The position numbers were made by a program, and so were the translations under genes. DNA of 64,000 nt from Aquibium sp. ELW1220 (GTDB lineage: Bacteria > Pseudomonadota > Alphaproteobacteria > Rhizobiales > Rhizobiaceae), in the NCBI RefSeq assembly GCF_030398385.1, contig NZ_JAOAOQ010000018.1, forward strand, positions 62,001 through 126,000. The letters run 5' to 3'. The notes below the pieces were generated by a model. That model did not search any database. It saw only the letters and a list, made by a program, of their open reading frames with translations, and had not been told where the DNA came from. Positions 55,146-63,272 of this stretch are shown piece after piece. The first letter of the stretch is position 1, and every line of letters begins with the position of its first letter.

Positions 55146-55215
55146 TTTGGTGGTCCTGCCGCCGCGCGGGCGGGAGGGCGAACGTTCGGCAAAGTCGGTT
55201 CCGGAGCAGTCTGGC

Positions 55216-56406
55216 ATGAGCGGTTCTGCGCTTTATGAAACCTTTGCGAGGGCGCCGCTGGCGTTCGATCACGGCGAGGGCGCGTGGCTGGTCACGACGG
55301 GCGGCGAGCGATATCTCGACTTCGCAGCCGGCATCGCGGTCAACTCGCTCGGCCACGGCCATCCGCATCTCGTCGAAGCGCTGCGCGAACAGGCCGGCAA
55401 GCTGTGGCACACGTCCAACCTCTACGAGGTGCCGGAGCAGCGCAAGCTCGGCGAGCGGCTGGTCGACAGCACCTTCGCCGACAAGGTCTTCTTCACGAAT
55501 TCGGGCGCCGAGGCGCTGGAATGCGCCATCAAGACGGCGCGCCGCTATCACTATGTGAAGGGCAACCCCGAGAAGTTCCGGATCATCACGTTCGAGGGCG
55601 CCTTCCACGGCCGCACGCTGGCGACCATCGCCGCCGGCGGCCAGCCGAAATACCTCGAAGGCTTCGGTCCGAAGGTCGAAGGTTTCGACCAGGTGGCGCT
55701 CGGCGACATCGAGGCGGTGAAGACGGCGATCACCGGCGAGACCGCCGGCATCCTGATCGAGCCGGTGCAGGGCGAGGGCGGTATCCGTGCCGTGCCGGCC
55801 GAGACGCTGAAGACGCTGCGCAGGCTCTGCGACGAACACGACCTGCTCCTGATCTACGACGAGGTGCAGTGCGGCGTCGGACGCACCGGCAAGTTCTTCG
55901 CCTATGAGTGGTCGGGTGCTGTCCCCGACATCATGGCCATCGCCAAGGGCATCGGCGGCGGCTTCCCGATGGGCGCGTGCCTTGCGACCGACGAGGCGGC
56001 CAGCGGCATGACGCCCGGCGTGCACGGCACGACGTTCGGCGGCAATCCTCTCGCCATGGCGGTTGGCAATGCGGTGCTCGACGTTGTGCTGGGTGACGGC
56101 TTCCTCGACGAGGTGAACCGCAAGGCGCTGCTGTTCAAGCAGGGCCTCGCCTCCATCGTCGACGAGTTCCCGACCGTGTTCGATGAAATCCGCGGCATCG
56201 GCCTCATCCTCGGCCTCAAGTGCCGGATGCCGAATGCCGGCGTGAACATGGCCTTCCGCGAGGAAAAGCTGCTCACAGTGCCGGGCGGCGACAACGTCGT
56301 GCGCCTGCTGCCGCCGCTCACCCTTACCGACGACGACATCCGCGAGGGTCTCGTCCGGATCCGCTCGGCGGCCGCGAAGCTTGCGTCCGGCGCGCCGGGC
56401 CACTGA
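55216..56406 (+). CDS. argD: Acetylornithine aminotransferase
   Basis: 396 residues from the ATG at 55216. It is a PLP-dependent class III aminotransferase with the cofactor Lys244 in [15 protein letters not shown], Asp215 in [14 protein letters not shown], and [16 protein letters not shown] for phosphate binding. It makes N-acetylornithine from the semialdehyde in arginine synthesis; some homologues also use succinylated diaminopimelate intermediates. argF follows 11 bp downstream and hslO overlaps argF, so the three form an operon that is common in Rhizobiales. Confidence 0.94.
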   Translation: MSGSALYETFARAPLAFDHGEGAWLVTTGGERYLDFAAGIAVNSLGHGHPHLVEALREQAGKLWHTSNLYEVPEQRKLGERLVDSTFADKVFFTNSGAEALECAIKTARRYHYVKGNPEKFRIITFEGAFHGRTLATIAAGGQPKYLEGFGPKVEGFDQVALGDIEAVKTAITGETAGILIEPVQGEGGIRAVPAETLKTLRRLCDEHDLLLIYDEVQCGVGRTGKFFAYEWSGAVPDIMAIAKGIGGGFPMGACLATDEAASGMTPGVHGTTFGGNPLAMAVGNAVLDVVLGDGFLDEVNRKALLFKQGLASIVDEFPTVFDEIRGIGLILGLKCRMPNAGVNMAFREEKLLTVPGGDNVVRLLPPLTLTDDDIREGLVRIRSAAAKLASGAPGH

Positions 56407-56417
56407 CCGGGAACAGC

Positions 56418-57353
56418 ATGATGATGAATGGAAAGCCGCGGCACTTCACCGATCTGTCTGCCGTTTCGGCCACGGATCTGCGCGGGATCCTCGACGACGC
56501 CAAGGCGCGCAAGGCGCGCCTGAAGGCGGGCGAGCGCGACAGGCCGTTCGACGGCAAGGTGCTGGCGATGATCTTCGACAAGCCGTCGACCCGCACGCGC
56601 GTGTCCTTCGACGTCGGCATGCGCCAGCTCGGCGGCGAGACGATCATGCTGACCGGTACCGAGATGCAGTTGGGTCGCTCGGAGACCATCGCCGACACCG
56701 CCAAGGTGCTGTCGCGCTATGTCGACATCATCATGATCCGCACCACCTCGCACGACCGGCTGATGGAACTGGCGCAGAACGCGACCGTGCCGGTGATCAA
56801 CGGCCTGACCGACGATACCCATCCCTGCCAGCTGATGGCCGACGTCCTGACCTACGAGGAGCACCGCGGTGACGTGACGGGCAAGCGCTTTGCCTGGACC
56901 GGCGACGGCAACAACGTGCTGCACTCGCTGATCGAGGCGGCGGCGCGGTTCCGGTTCGGGGTGAACGTCGCCGTGCCGAAGGGCAGCGAGCCGGAGGCGT
57001 CCTACGTGGAATGGGCGCGGGGCGAGGGCGCCGACGTCCGCTTCTTCGACGATGCCGTCGAGGCGGTGATGGGCGTCGACTGCGTGGTCACCGACACCTG
57101 GGTGTCCATGGGCCAGGAACACCGCGCGCGCGGCCACAACATCTTCCAGCCCTACCAGGTCAATTCCGACCTCATGCGCCATGCCAGGCCCGAAGCGCTG
57201 TTCATGCATTGCCTGCCGGCCCATCGCGGCGAGGAGGTCACCGACGAGGTGATCGACGGGCCGCAGTCGGTCGTGTTCGACGAGGCGGAAAACCGCCTGC
57301 ATGCGCAGAAGGCCGTGCTTGCCTGGTGCCTGTCGGGAGCCGCCCTTGGCTGA
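56418..57353 (+). CDS. argF: Ornithine carbamoyltransferase
   Basis: 311 residues. Carbamoyl-phosphate motif [12 protein letters not shown] (S57-R61), HPCQ (135-138), ornithine-side motif [10 protein letters not shown] and catalytic HCLPAHR (264-270) are all intact. It converts ornithine plus carbamoyl phosphate to citrulline in the cytosol. The start is the first of several Met codons at 56418; an internal ATG a few codons later is possible. It overlaps the TTG start of hslO. Confidence 0.95.
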   Translation: MMMNGKPRHFTDLSAVSATDLRGILDDAKARKARLKAGERDRPFDGKVLAMIFDKPSTRTRVSFDVGMRQLGGETIMLTGTEMQLGRSETIADTAKVLSRYVDIIMIRTTSHDRLMELAQNATVPVINGLTDDTHPCQLMADVLTYEEHRGDVTGKRFAWTGDGNNVLHSLIEAAARFRFGVNVAVPKGSEPEASYVEWARGEGADVRFFDDAVEAVMGVDCVVTDTWVSMGQEHRARGHNIFQPYQVNSDLMRHARPEALFMHCLPAHRGEEVTDEVIDGPQSVVFDEAENRLHAQKAVLAWCLSGAALG

Positions 57354-58335
57354 TGAGACCATGCTCGGCGAGTTCGGCTTCGCCGGCGACGATGTCGTCG
57401 TGCCGTTCCAGGTCGCACCGCTCGACATGCGCGGTCGTGCCGTGCAGGTCGGGCCGATGCTCGACCAGATCCTCGGCCGCCACGCCTATCCCGAACCGGT
57501 GGCGCGGCTGCTGGGGGAATGCGTCGTCCTGACCGCGCTGCTCGGCAGTTCGCTCAAGTTCGACGGCAAGTTCATCCTGCAGACCCAGTCGGACGGACCG
57601 GTCGACATGCTGGTGGCCGACTTCACCTCGCCCGGATCGATGCGCGCCTATGCGCGCTTCGACGCCGAGCGCCTGGCGCTGGCGCAGGCGCAGGGCCGCG
57701 TCGAGCCGCAGGACCTGCTCGGCAAGGGCATCCTGGCCATGACCATCGACCAGGGCGTCCACACCCAGCGCTACCAGGGCATCGTCCAACTCGACGGCAT
57801 CTCGCTCGAGGAGGTCGCGCGGACCTATTTCCGCCAGTCGGAGCAGATACCGACCGAAGTGAGGCTGGCCGTGGCGCGGCAGGTGCTGCCCGGCGCCGAT
57901 GGCCGCCGCGAGAGCTGGCGCGCCGGCGGCATCCTGGCGCAGTTCCTGCCCGAGGCGCCGGAACGGCTGCGCATGCCCGACCTGCCGGGCGGCGACGGGG
58001 ACGACGGCGAGATCGACGACAGCATGGTCGACGACGCCTGGGTGGAAGTGGTGTCGCTCCTGTCGACCATCGCGCCGGACGAACTCTTCGACCCGACGAT
58101 CGGCACCGAACGCCTGCTCTACCGCCTGTTCCACGAGCATGGCGTCGTGGTCTACGAGGGCATTCCGGTCGCCGACGACTGCTCCTGCTCGCGCGAGAAG
58201 ATCCACGGGGTGCTGAGCGGCTTCACCGCCGAGGAGATCGTCGACAGCATCGAGGACGGCCGGATCCGCGTCACCTGCGAGTTCTGCTCGACCGAGTACA
58301 CGTTCGACCCGGCGGAATTCGTCGAGAAGCAGTAG
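57346..58335 (+). CDS. hslO: Redox-regulated chaperone Hsp33
   Basis: 329 residues from a TTG at 57346 that has GGGAG 7 nt upstream and fits the family N-terminus (...[17 protein letters not shown]). An ATG at 57361 is an alternative but lacks a good ribosome site. The C-terminal zinc switch is complete: C279-x-C281 (DDCSCSREK) and C311-x2-C314 (TCEFCSTEY). Oxidation of these Cys releases zinc and activates the holdase. An extended acidic loop ([18 protein letters not shown], about 215-232) is an insertion. It overlaps argF by 8 bp. Confidence 0.93.
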   Translation: MADETMLGEFGFAGDDVVVPFQVAPLDMRGRAVQVGPMLDQILGRHAYPEPVARLLGECVVLTALLGSSLKFDGKFILQTQSDGPVDMLVADFTSPGSMRAYARFDAERLALAQAQGRVEPQDLLGKGILAMTIDQGVHTQRYQGIVQLDGISLEEVARTYFRQSEQIPTEVRLAVARQVLPGADGRRESWRAGGILAQFLPEAPERLRMPDLPGGDGDDGEIDDSMVDDAWVEVVSLLSTIAPDELFDPTIGTERLLYRLFHEHGVVVYEGIPVADDCSCSREKIHGVLSGFTAEEIVDSIEDGRIRVTCEFCSTEYTFDPAEFVEKQ

Positions 58336-58338
58336 GCT

Positions 58339-58731
58339 TCAGTTGACGGTGCGCGTGACGTTCGGAAGGTCGAGCGAGAAGGCGGGAATGTCGACCTCGA
58401 AGGTCTCGCCGGAACCGGCCCGCATCGTGTAGCGCCCGACCATGATGCCGGACGGCGTGGCGAGGGGACAGCCGGAGGTGTACTGGAAGCTGTCGCCGGG
58501 ATCGAGGCCCGGCTGCTCGCCCACAACGCCCGCGCCGCGAACTTCCTCGACGCGGCCGGTGCCGTCCGTGATGTTCCAGTAGCGCGAGATCAACTGAACG
58601 TGCTCGTCCGAGTTATTGGCGATCGTCACGCGATAGGCCCATACGTAATGGCTCTCCGACGGGTCGGAGCGGTCGTCGAGATAGAACGGCTCGACGCTGA
58701 CCTCGATGTTGCGTGTAATGGACCGATACAT
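58339..58731 (-). CDS. apaG: Co2+/Mg2+ efflux protein ApaG
   Basis: 130 residues, the family's usual size. The beta-sandwich signature is clear: [59 protein letters not shown] and then the family end. ApaG is implicated in cobalt/magnesium homeostasis and is related to the F-box FBA-like domain; its molecular role is unsettled. It is convergent with hslO, 3 bp away. Confidence 0.94.
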   Translation of the reverse strand: MYRSITRNIEVSVEPFYLDDRSDPSESHYVWAYRVTIANNSDEHVQLISRYWNITDGTGRVEEVRGAGVVGEQPGLDPGDSFQYTSGCPLATPSGIMVGRYTMRAGSGETFEVDIPAFSLDLPNVTRTVN

Positions 58732-58862
58732 GTCTCATGCTCCGGGCGGGCGGATGTCCCGTTCTCTCGCCGACGAAATCCGCGCCGTCAACCGTCGACA
58801 GTCCAGTGGAACCGTGACCGAAATGCGGAACACCGCGACGATGGCGAAAGGGAACGACACCG

Positions 58863-59468
58863 ATGCTTGACGGGTGGGCGCGCCGCGTCATCGATCCGGT
58901 CATCGAGCGGCTGGCCCGAATGGTCGCGCGGACCGGAGTCTCGGCCAACAAGGTGACACTCGCCGCTTTCGGTATCGGCGTGCTGGCGGGCATTGCCATC
59001 GCGCTCCAGTACTTCCTTGCCGGCCTCGCGCTGGTCGTCGTCAGCCGGATCGGTGACGGGCTGGACGGCGCGGTGGCGCGGATCCGCGGCAAGACCGACT
59101 ATGGCGGCTATCTCGACATCGTGCTCGACTTCTTCTTCTACGGCGCGATACCGGTCGGCTTCGCGCTGGCCGATCCGGCGGCAAACGCGGTGGCGGCGGC
59201 CGTGCTGGTCTTTTCCTTCTACGTCAACGGCGCGAGCTTCCTCGCCTTCGCCATCCTCGCCGAGCGGCGCCGGCTGGCGACCGTGGCGCGCGGCGAGAAG
59301 TCGATCTTCTTCACGACCGGCCTCGCGGAAGCGACCGAGACCATTGCGGTCTTCGTGCTCGCCTGCCTGTTCCCGGGCTGGTTTCCGGTGCTGGCCTATG
59401 TCTTCGCGGCGGTCTGCTTCTACACCGCGCTGTCGCGCATCGTGCTGGCGGGACGGCAGTTCGGATAG
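58863..59468 (+). CDS. CDP-alcohol phosphatidyltransferase family membrane protein
   Basis: 201 residues with about five to six membrane helices. The catalytic motif D-G-x2-A-R-x8-G-x3-D-x3-D is met by the segments GDGLDGAVARIRGKTDYGG and YLDIVLDFFFY. It transfers a phospho-substituent from a CDP-alcohol to an acceptor alcohol in phospholipid or compatible-solute synthesis; the acceptor cannot be assigned. It is divergent from apaG and is followed by a toxin-antitoxin operon. Confidence 0.88.
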   Translation: MLDGWARRVIDPVIERLARMVARTGVSANKVTLAAFGIGVLAGIAIALQYFLAGLALVVVSRIGDGLDGAVARIRGKTDYGGYLDIVLDFFFYGAIPVGFALADPAANAVAAAVLVFSFYVNGASFLAFAILAERRRLATVARGEKSIFFTTGLAEATETIAVFVLACLFPGWFPVLAYVFAAVCFYTALSRIVLAGRQFG

Positions 59469-59472
59469 GGAT

Positions 59473-59493
59473 GTAATGACAATGGCGTTACAG
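59473..59493. promoter_or_regulatory. Inverted repeat upstream of tacAT-like operon
   Basis: TGTAATG and CGTTACA (one mismatch) flank a 7-bp centre, 18 bp before the antitoxin start. The position and size suit an autoregulatory operator for the ribbon-helix-helix antitoxin. Confidence 0.55.
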
Positions 59494-59510
59494 TATGCTA
59501 CGTACCCGTC

Positions 59511-59822
59511 ATGCCAATGCAACCGACATCCAAGTTGTCCGAGAAGGCGTCGCGCACCGTTCGCGACACGCTCAACCTACGGATCCGGCCGGATCTGCGC
59601 AGCCTGATCGATCAGGCTGCCGAACTCGCCGGAAAGTCCCGAACCGACTTCGTTTTGGAGGCATCCCGCCGGGCGGCAGAGGAGACCCTGCTCGATCGCT
59701 CGCTGTGGCTGGCTGATCCGGAGGCCTTCGCAGCCTTCAGCGAAAGGCTCGACGCGCCATCCGCGCCCAATGAGAGGCTGCGGCACGTCTTGGCCAGAAA
59801 GGCGCCCTGGGATCAACCGTGA
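59511..59822 (+). CDS. DUF1778 (TacA-like) antitoxin
   Basis: 103 residues. The N-terminal ribbon-helix-helix (DTLNLRIRPDLRSLIDQAAE then LAGKSRTDFVLEASRRAAEE) is the DUF1778 DNA-binding domain. The C-terminal tail (LADPEAFAAFSERLDAP, then RLRHVLARKAPW) is the toxin-binding part. It overlaps the acetyltransferase toxin by GTGA. It would neutralise the toxin and repress the operon through the upstream repeat. Confidence 0.92.
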   Translation: MPMQPTSKLSEKASRTVRDTLNLRIRPDLRSLIDQAAELAGKSRTDFVLEASRRAAEETLLDRSLWLADPEAFAAFSERLDAPSAPNERLRHVLARKAPWDQP

Positions 59823-60310
59823 GCCTCCAGGCCCCCGAACCACTCGGCGAGGCTCACGACGTCGTGGGGTTCGCCTCGAGCGTCGACGGCCTCGACGACT
59901 GGCTGAAACGGCGCGCGCGAGCCAATCAGGCGAGCGGCGCCTCCCGCACCTATGTCGCGGCGGATGGAACGCGCGTGGTCGGCTATTATGCGCTGGCGTC
60001 CGGCGCCGTAGTGCAGAGCGCGGCTTCCAGCAGGATCAGGCGCAACATGCCCGACCCCGTTCCAATCGTCGTGCTCGGCCGCCTCGCGGTCGACCGCGAA
60101 TGGCAGGGGAGGGGACTGGGGGGCGCCATGTTCCGCGACGCTGCGCAGCGCGTGCGGCGCGCCGCCGACATCATCGGAATCCGCGGCATTCTCGTTCATG
60201 CCATTTCGGACGACGCACGGCGGTTCTACCTGTCGCTCGGCTTCGAGCCGTCGATGCTCGATCCCATGACCTTGATGGTCCGCCTGACCGACATCGAGAT
60301 GGCGATCTGA
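59819..60310 (+). CDS. GNAT-family toxin (TacT-like acetyltransferase)
   Basis: 163 residues from a GTG overlapping the antitoxin stop. The GNAT acetyl-CoA motif is present: VLGRLAVDREWQGRGLGGAM (Q/RxxGxG/A). The C-terminal catalytic region DDARRFYLSLGFEPS has the conserved Tyr. TacT/AtaT-type toxins acetylate the amino group of charged tRNAs and block translation. Everything expected for activity is present, in contrast to the broken ParE upstream in the window. Confidence 0.92.
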   Translation: MSLQAPEPLGEAHDVVGFASSVDGLDDWLKRRARANQASGASRTYVAADGTRVVGYYALASGAVVQSAASSRIRRNMPDPVPIVVLGRLAVDREWQGRGLGGAMFRDAAQRVRRAADIIGIRGILVHAISDDARRFYLSLGFEPSMLDPMTLMVRLTDIEMAI

Positions 60311-60318
60311 CCCCGCCG

Positions 60319-61791
60319 TCAGATCGGATCCGGCCCCTTGAGCCTCGCGCCGTTGACCACCACCGAGCCGTCGCCGTTGAGTTCGACGATCCACCGAAGT
60401 CGGCCGTCTTCCAGCGTCCTGCCAAGGCCCCTGGCGGCGAGCACGAAGGGAAACACCTGCTGCGCGCCGGGGGCGACGGCTGCGGCGGCCTGAAGCGCGG
60501 CGGCCGCCGTCTCGAAACCCGCCATCTCGATCGTGGCACTCAGGGTCGGCTTGCCGAGCGGAAAGGGCATCTCGCCCGACATGGTGATCTCGATCTCGCC
60601 GTTGCGGATGACGCTCTGCTCCATGACGAATGTCGGCGGGTCGCCGAGGAACTCGGCAAGGATGTCCTGGCCGACCGCATCCGGTATCGGCGGCTTCCGA
60701 TCGAGTTGGAATGCATCGACGAACAGACGAAGCGGCTCTTCCGCATTCAAGTTGCGGACACCGAAGTTGAGGCTGACGTCGGTTGGCAGCAGCGGCGTGC
60801 TCCACGCAGGGGCGAGGCCTGACGGAAGGCTCAATCCGGTAACGCCGAAGCCGTAGTCGAGCGAACCGTCGTCCCTGATGCCGTCGACTGCCATCTTCAA
60901 CTCGAAACCCGCAATGCCGAACCGCCCGACGGACGTCTCGACGGTCAGATCGCTGACATCGTAGCCGACGGAAACCGTGTCCCAGAATGGCAGGGCTGCC
61001 AGGATCAGCCGCTTCAGTTCCGCCTGATCGACCGCGACAGCCTGCTCGTCCGCATGAGCGACGGCGAATGCGGCGATGTCGAGGAGCGGCCAGACCCGGA
61101 AGCCGGTCGCATCCGATACGACCGTCACGTTGGGCGACGTCACGGAGAACGACATCTGCGGTCCGTCCGGCAAGGCCCGCATGGTCACGGTCTCGGCTAG
61201 ATCGACCATGGTCTGCAGCGACTCGTAGTCCACGCCTCCCTTGCTCGACTTCCCTGCGGTCATCTCGAAGATTCCGGAGCCGGTGGTGATGTCCGCCCGC
61301 TGGTTGTCGTCGGACGAGATCAGCTTCATGCCGCGGTACGAGCCCTGCGCAACCGAGAAAGTGGCGAGTTCGGGGTCGAATGTACCCGTAAACCCGCTTT
61401 GCTCCAGGCTCCACTCGACCCGCGAACTCAGGCTGGGCGACAGGCCGGTTGCCGGCGTCCGGAAGCTGAGCGAACCGTTCGGCGCTATGGCGCCCGAGGC
61501 GGCAAAGGTACCGTCGGCCTGCGGCTTCACCCGGACCGTGAAGGGCTCCAGGTCGAGCGACAGCGCCGCACTCTCCGGCGCCATCGCGGCCAGCGAGCCG
61601 AAATCGAACGTGAGCCGGTAGGCGTCACCGTCGGCCGAGACGTCGAGCATCCGCTTTTCGAACGCCGTCCGGCCGATATAGCGGGACAGGGTCTCGGCGA
61701 TACGCGCCGCGCCCGCATCGTCAACGGTCTGTGCAGGCGCCGGCACCGTGGTTACTGCGAGGAGGATGAGGAAAGGCAGGACACGGCGCAT
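60319..61791 (-). CDS. Exported protein of unknown function (DUF2125-like)
   Basis: 490 residues with a signal peptide (VLPFLILLAVTTVPAPAQ). The mature part is rich in beta-strand, alternating short Asp/Gly/Thr turns and hydrophobic strands (FDFGSLAAMAP, GVRNLNAEEPLRLFVDAFQL). It ends in a C-terminal GDGSVVVNGARLKGPDPI. It resembles large periplasmic DUF2125-type proteins of Rhizobiales, but I cannot confirm the family. It is co-directional with metZ, which ends 93 bp upstream, but probably has its own promoter. Confidence 0.7.
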   Translation of the reverse strand: MRRVLPFLILLAVTTVPAPAQTVDDAGAARIAETLSRYIGRTAFEKRMLDVSADGDAYRLTFDFGSLAAMAPESAALSLDLEPFTVRVKPQADGTFAASGAIAPNGSLSFRTPATGLSPSLSSRVEWSLEQSGFTGTFDPELATFSVAQGSYRGMKLISSDDNQRADITTGSGIFEMTAGKSSKGGVDYESLQTMVDLAETVTMRALPDGPQMSFSVTSPNVTVVSDATGFRVWPLLDIAAFAVAHADEQAVAVDQAELKRLILAALPFWDTVSVGYDVSDLTVETSVGRFGIAGFELKMAVDGIRDDGSLDYGFGVTGLSLPSGLAPAWSTPLLPTDVSLNFGVRNLNAEEPLRLFVDAFQLDRKPPIPDAVGQDILAEFLGDPPTFVMEQSVIRNGEIEITMSGEMPFPLGKPTLSATIEMAGFETAAAALQAAAAVAPGAQQVFPFVLAARGLGRTLEDGRLRWIVELNGDGSVVVNGARLKGPDPI

Positions 61792-61884
61792 TCGGATCTC
61801 CCTTGTTGCAGCACCTATACTTCAGGACGGCGCTGCAAGAAAGACGGGCGGTCGCCTGCGTTTGCGCGCATCCCGCGTGCCCGG

Positions 61885-63072
61885 CTACACCGCCGCCAGC
61901 GCACGCTCCAGGTCGTCGATCAGGTCGCCCGCGTCCTCGAGCCCGACCGAGAGGCGCACCGTGCCTGGATTGATGCCGAGTTCGGCGCGTGCGGCGTCCG
62001 TCAGGTTCTTGTGGGTGGTGGTGGCCGGGTGTGTGATCAGGCTCTTGGCGTCGCCCAGATTGTTGGAAATCAGCACGATCTCCAGCGCGTTCTGAAAGCG
62101 GAAGGCCCCTTCCTTGCCGCCCTTGACCTCGAAGCAGACGAGCGTCGAGCCGCCGGTCATCTGGCGCGCGATCACGTCGGCCTGCGGGTGGTCCTTGCGG
62201 CCGGGATAGATGACGCGCTCGACGGCGGCATGGCCGGCGAGATGGTCGGCGATCTTCGCCGCGCCCTCGGTCTGGTGCTTCACGCGCAGCGGCAGCGTCT
62301 CCAGGCCCTTGAGCAGCGTCCAGGCATTGAAGGGCGAGAGGCTGGGGCCCGTGTGGCGGAAATAGTCGTGCAGGTTCTCGTCGATCCACTTCTTGTCCGA
62401 CAGCACGATGCCGCCGAGGCAGCGGCCCTGGCCGTCGATGTGCTTGGTGGCGGAATAGACGACGACATGGGCGCCGAGCTCCAGCGGCTTCTGCTGCAGC
62501 GGGGTGGCGAAGACGTTGTCGACCACTACGCGCGCGCCGATCGCATTGGCGATCTTCGCCACCGCGCCGATGTCCACCACCTCCAGCGTCGGGTTGGTCG
62601 GGCTTTCGAGGAAGAACAGCTTCGTGTTCGGCCGCACCGCGGCTTCCCACTGCGCCATGTCGCGGCCGTCGACCAGCGTGGTCTCGACGCCGTAGCGCGG
62701 CATCTGCGTCTCGACGATCCAGCGGCAGGAGCCGAACAGCGCCCGCGACGCCACCACGTGGTCGCCGGCCTTCACCGAGCAGAGCAGGGCGGCGGCCACC
62801 GCCGCCATGCCCGACGAGGTAGCGCGCGCGTCCTCGGCGCCTTCCAGCAGGCACATGCGCTTCTCGAACATGTCGACGGTGGGGTTGGCGTAGCGCGAAT
62901 AGATGAAGCCGGGCTCCTCGCCCTTGAAGCGGGCTTCCGCCGCCTCGCCGCTCTCGTAGACGAAGCCCTGCGTCAGGTAGATCGCCTCCGACGTCTCGCC
63001 GAAGGCCGAACGCTGCGTCCCGCCATGCACCAGCTGCGTCGCCGGCTTCCAGTTCCTGTTCGTCTCGCCCAT
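61885..63072 (-). CDS. metZ: O-succinylhomoserine sulfhydrylase
   Basis: 395 residues from the ATG at 63072. It is a Cys/Met-metabolism PLP enzyme: the cofactor Lys210 lies in VVVYSATKHIDGQG, preceded by the Asp in VVVDNVFATPL, and the phosphate-binding region is ATSSGMAAVAAALL. The N-terminus TQLVHGGTQRSAFGETSEAI fits MetZ. It uses sulfide with O-succinyl (or O-acetyl) homoserine to make homocysteine. A SAM-II riboswitch and terminator lie directly upstream, so expression should fall when SAM is high. It is divergent from dcd. Confidence 0.93.
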   Translation of the reverse strand: MGETNRNWKPATQLVHGGTQRSAFGETSEAIYLTQGFVYESGEAAEARFKGEEPGFIYSRYANPTVDMFEKRMCLLEGAEDARATSSGMAAVAAALLCSVKAGDHVVASRALFGSCRWIVETQMPRYGVETTLVDGRDMAQWEAAVRPNTKLFFLESPTNPTLEVVDIGAVAKIANAIGARVVVDNVFATPLQQKPLELGAHVVVYSATKHIDGQGRCLGGIVLSDKKWIDENLHDYFRHTGPSLSPFNAWTLLKGLETLPLRVKHQTEGAAKIADHLAGHAAVERVIYPGRKDHPQADVIARQMTGGSTLVCFEVKGGKEGAFRFQNALEIVLISNNLGDAKSLITHPATTTHKNLTDAARAELGINPGTVRLSVGLEDAGDLIDDLERALAAV

Positions 63073-63094
63073 CGTCGTCCTGCCTTCAGCGCAC

Positions 63095-63127
63095 AAAAAA
63101 ACCGGCCGCGAAGTCGCAAGCCGGTTT
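63095..63127 (-). terminator. Riboswitch-controlled terminator upstream of metZ
   Basis: On the minus strand AAACCGGC (63127-63120) pairs with GCCGGTTT (63106-63099), followed by more T to 63095. The 13-nt loop contains GCGACTT (63117-63111), exactly complementary to AAGTCGC in the 3' part of the aptamer (63149-63143). An alternative antiterminator can therefore form. Confidence 0.82.
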
Positions 63128-63137
63128 CCCCTCGGCC

Positions 63138-63187
63138 CTTTAGCGACTTGTTTAACGTGGCTGCAAGCCGACCGGCCAAATCACCAC
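63138..63187 (-). ncRNA. SAM-II riboswitch aptamer
   Basis: Read on the minus strand, three conserved SAM-II segments appear in order: GGTGATTTGGCCGG from 63185, TTGCAGCCACG (63166-63156) and AAACAAGTCGCTAAAG (63153-63138). CGTGG near the 5' end and the central CCACG allow the pseudoknot and hairpin pairing typical of the class. SAM-II is known mainly from alphaproteobacterial methionine genes (metA, metX, metZ). It lies about 70 bp upstream of metZ with a terminator between. Confidence 0.92.
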
Positions 63188-63272
63188 GGGATAAGCTTCC
63201 CCATAGACCCGCCGCGCACTTGCGTCAACGTGTGCCGTCGTTAAACGTCGGAAGGCCCTCCGACCTGGGCGG

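Larger units (their letters stand above)
54811..55215. promoter_or_regulatory. Divergent regulatory region between gcrA and argD, with five GANTC sites
   Basis: Five GANTC sequences lie within 153 bp: 54842-54846, 54848-54852, 54959-54963, 54972-54976 and 54990-54994. About 0.6 would be expected by chance at equal base frequencies. On the argD side are a TTGACT...ATATGT promoter (55081-55110) and a hairpin with T-run (55121-55145). No gene is supported in the gap. Confidence 0.65.

Noticed and set aside
54298-56403. A 701-codon minus-strand frame running into gcrA
   Set aside because: Only the last 170 codons are GcrA. The rest is antisense to argD, with no motif; the GcrA start at 54810 has the correct N-terminus.
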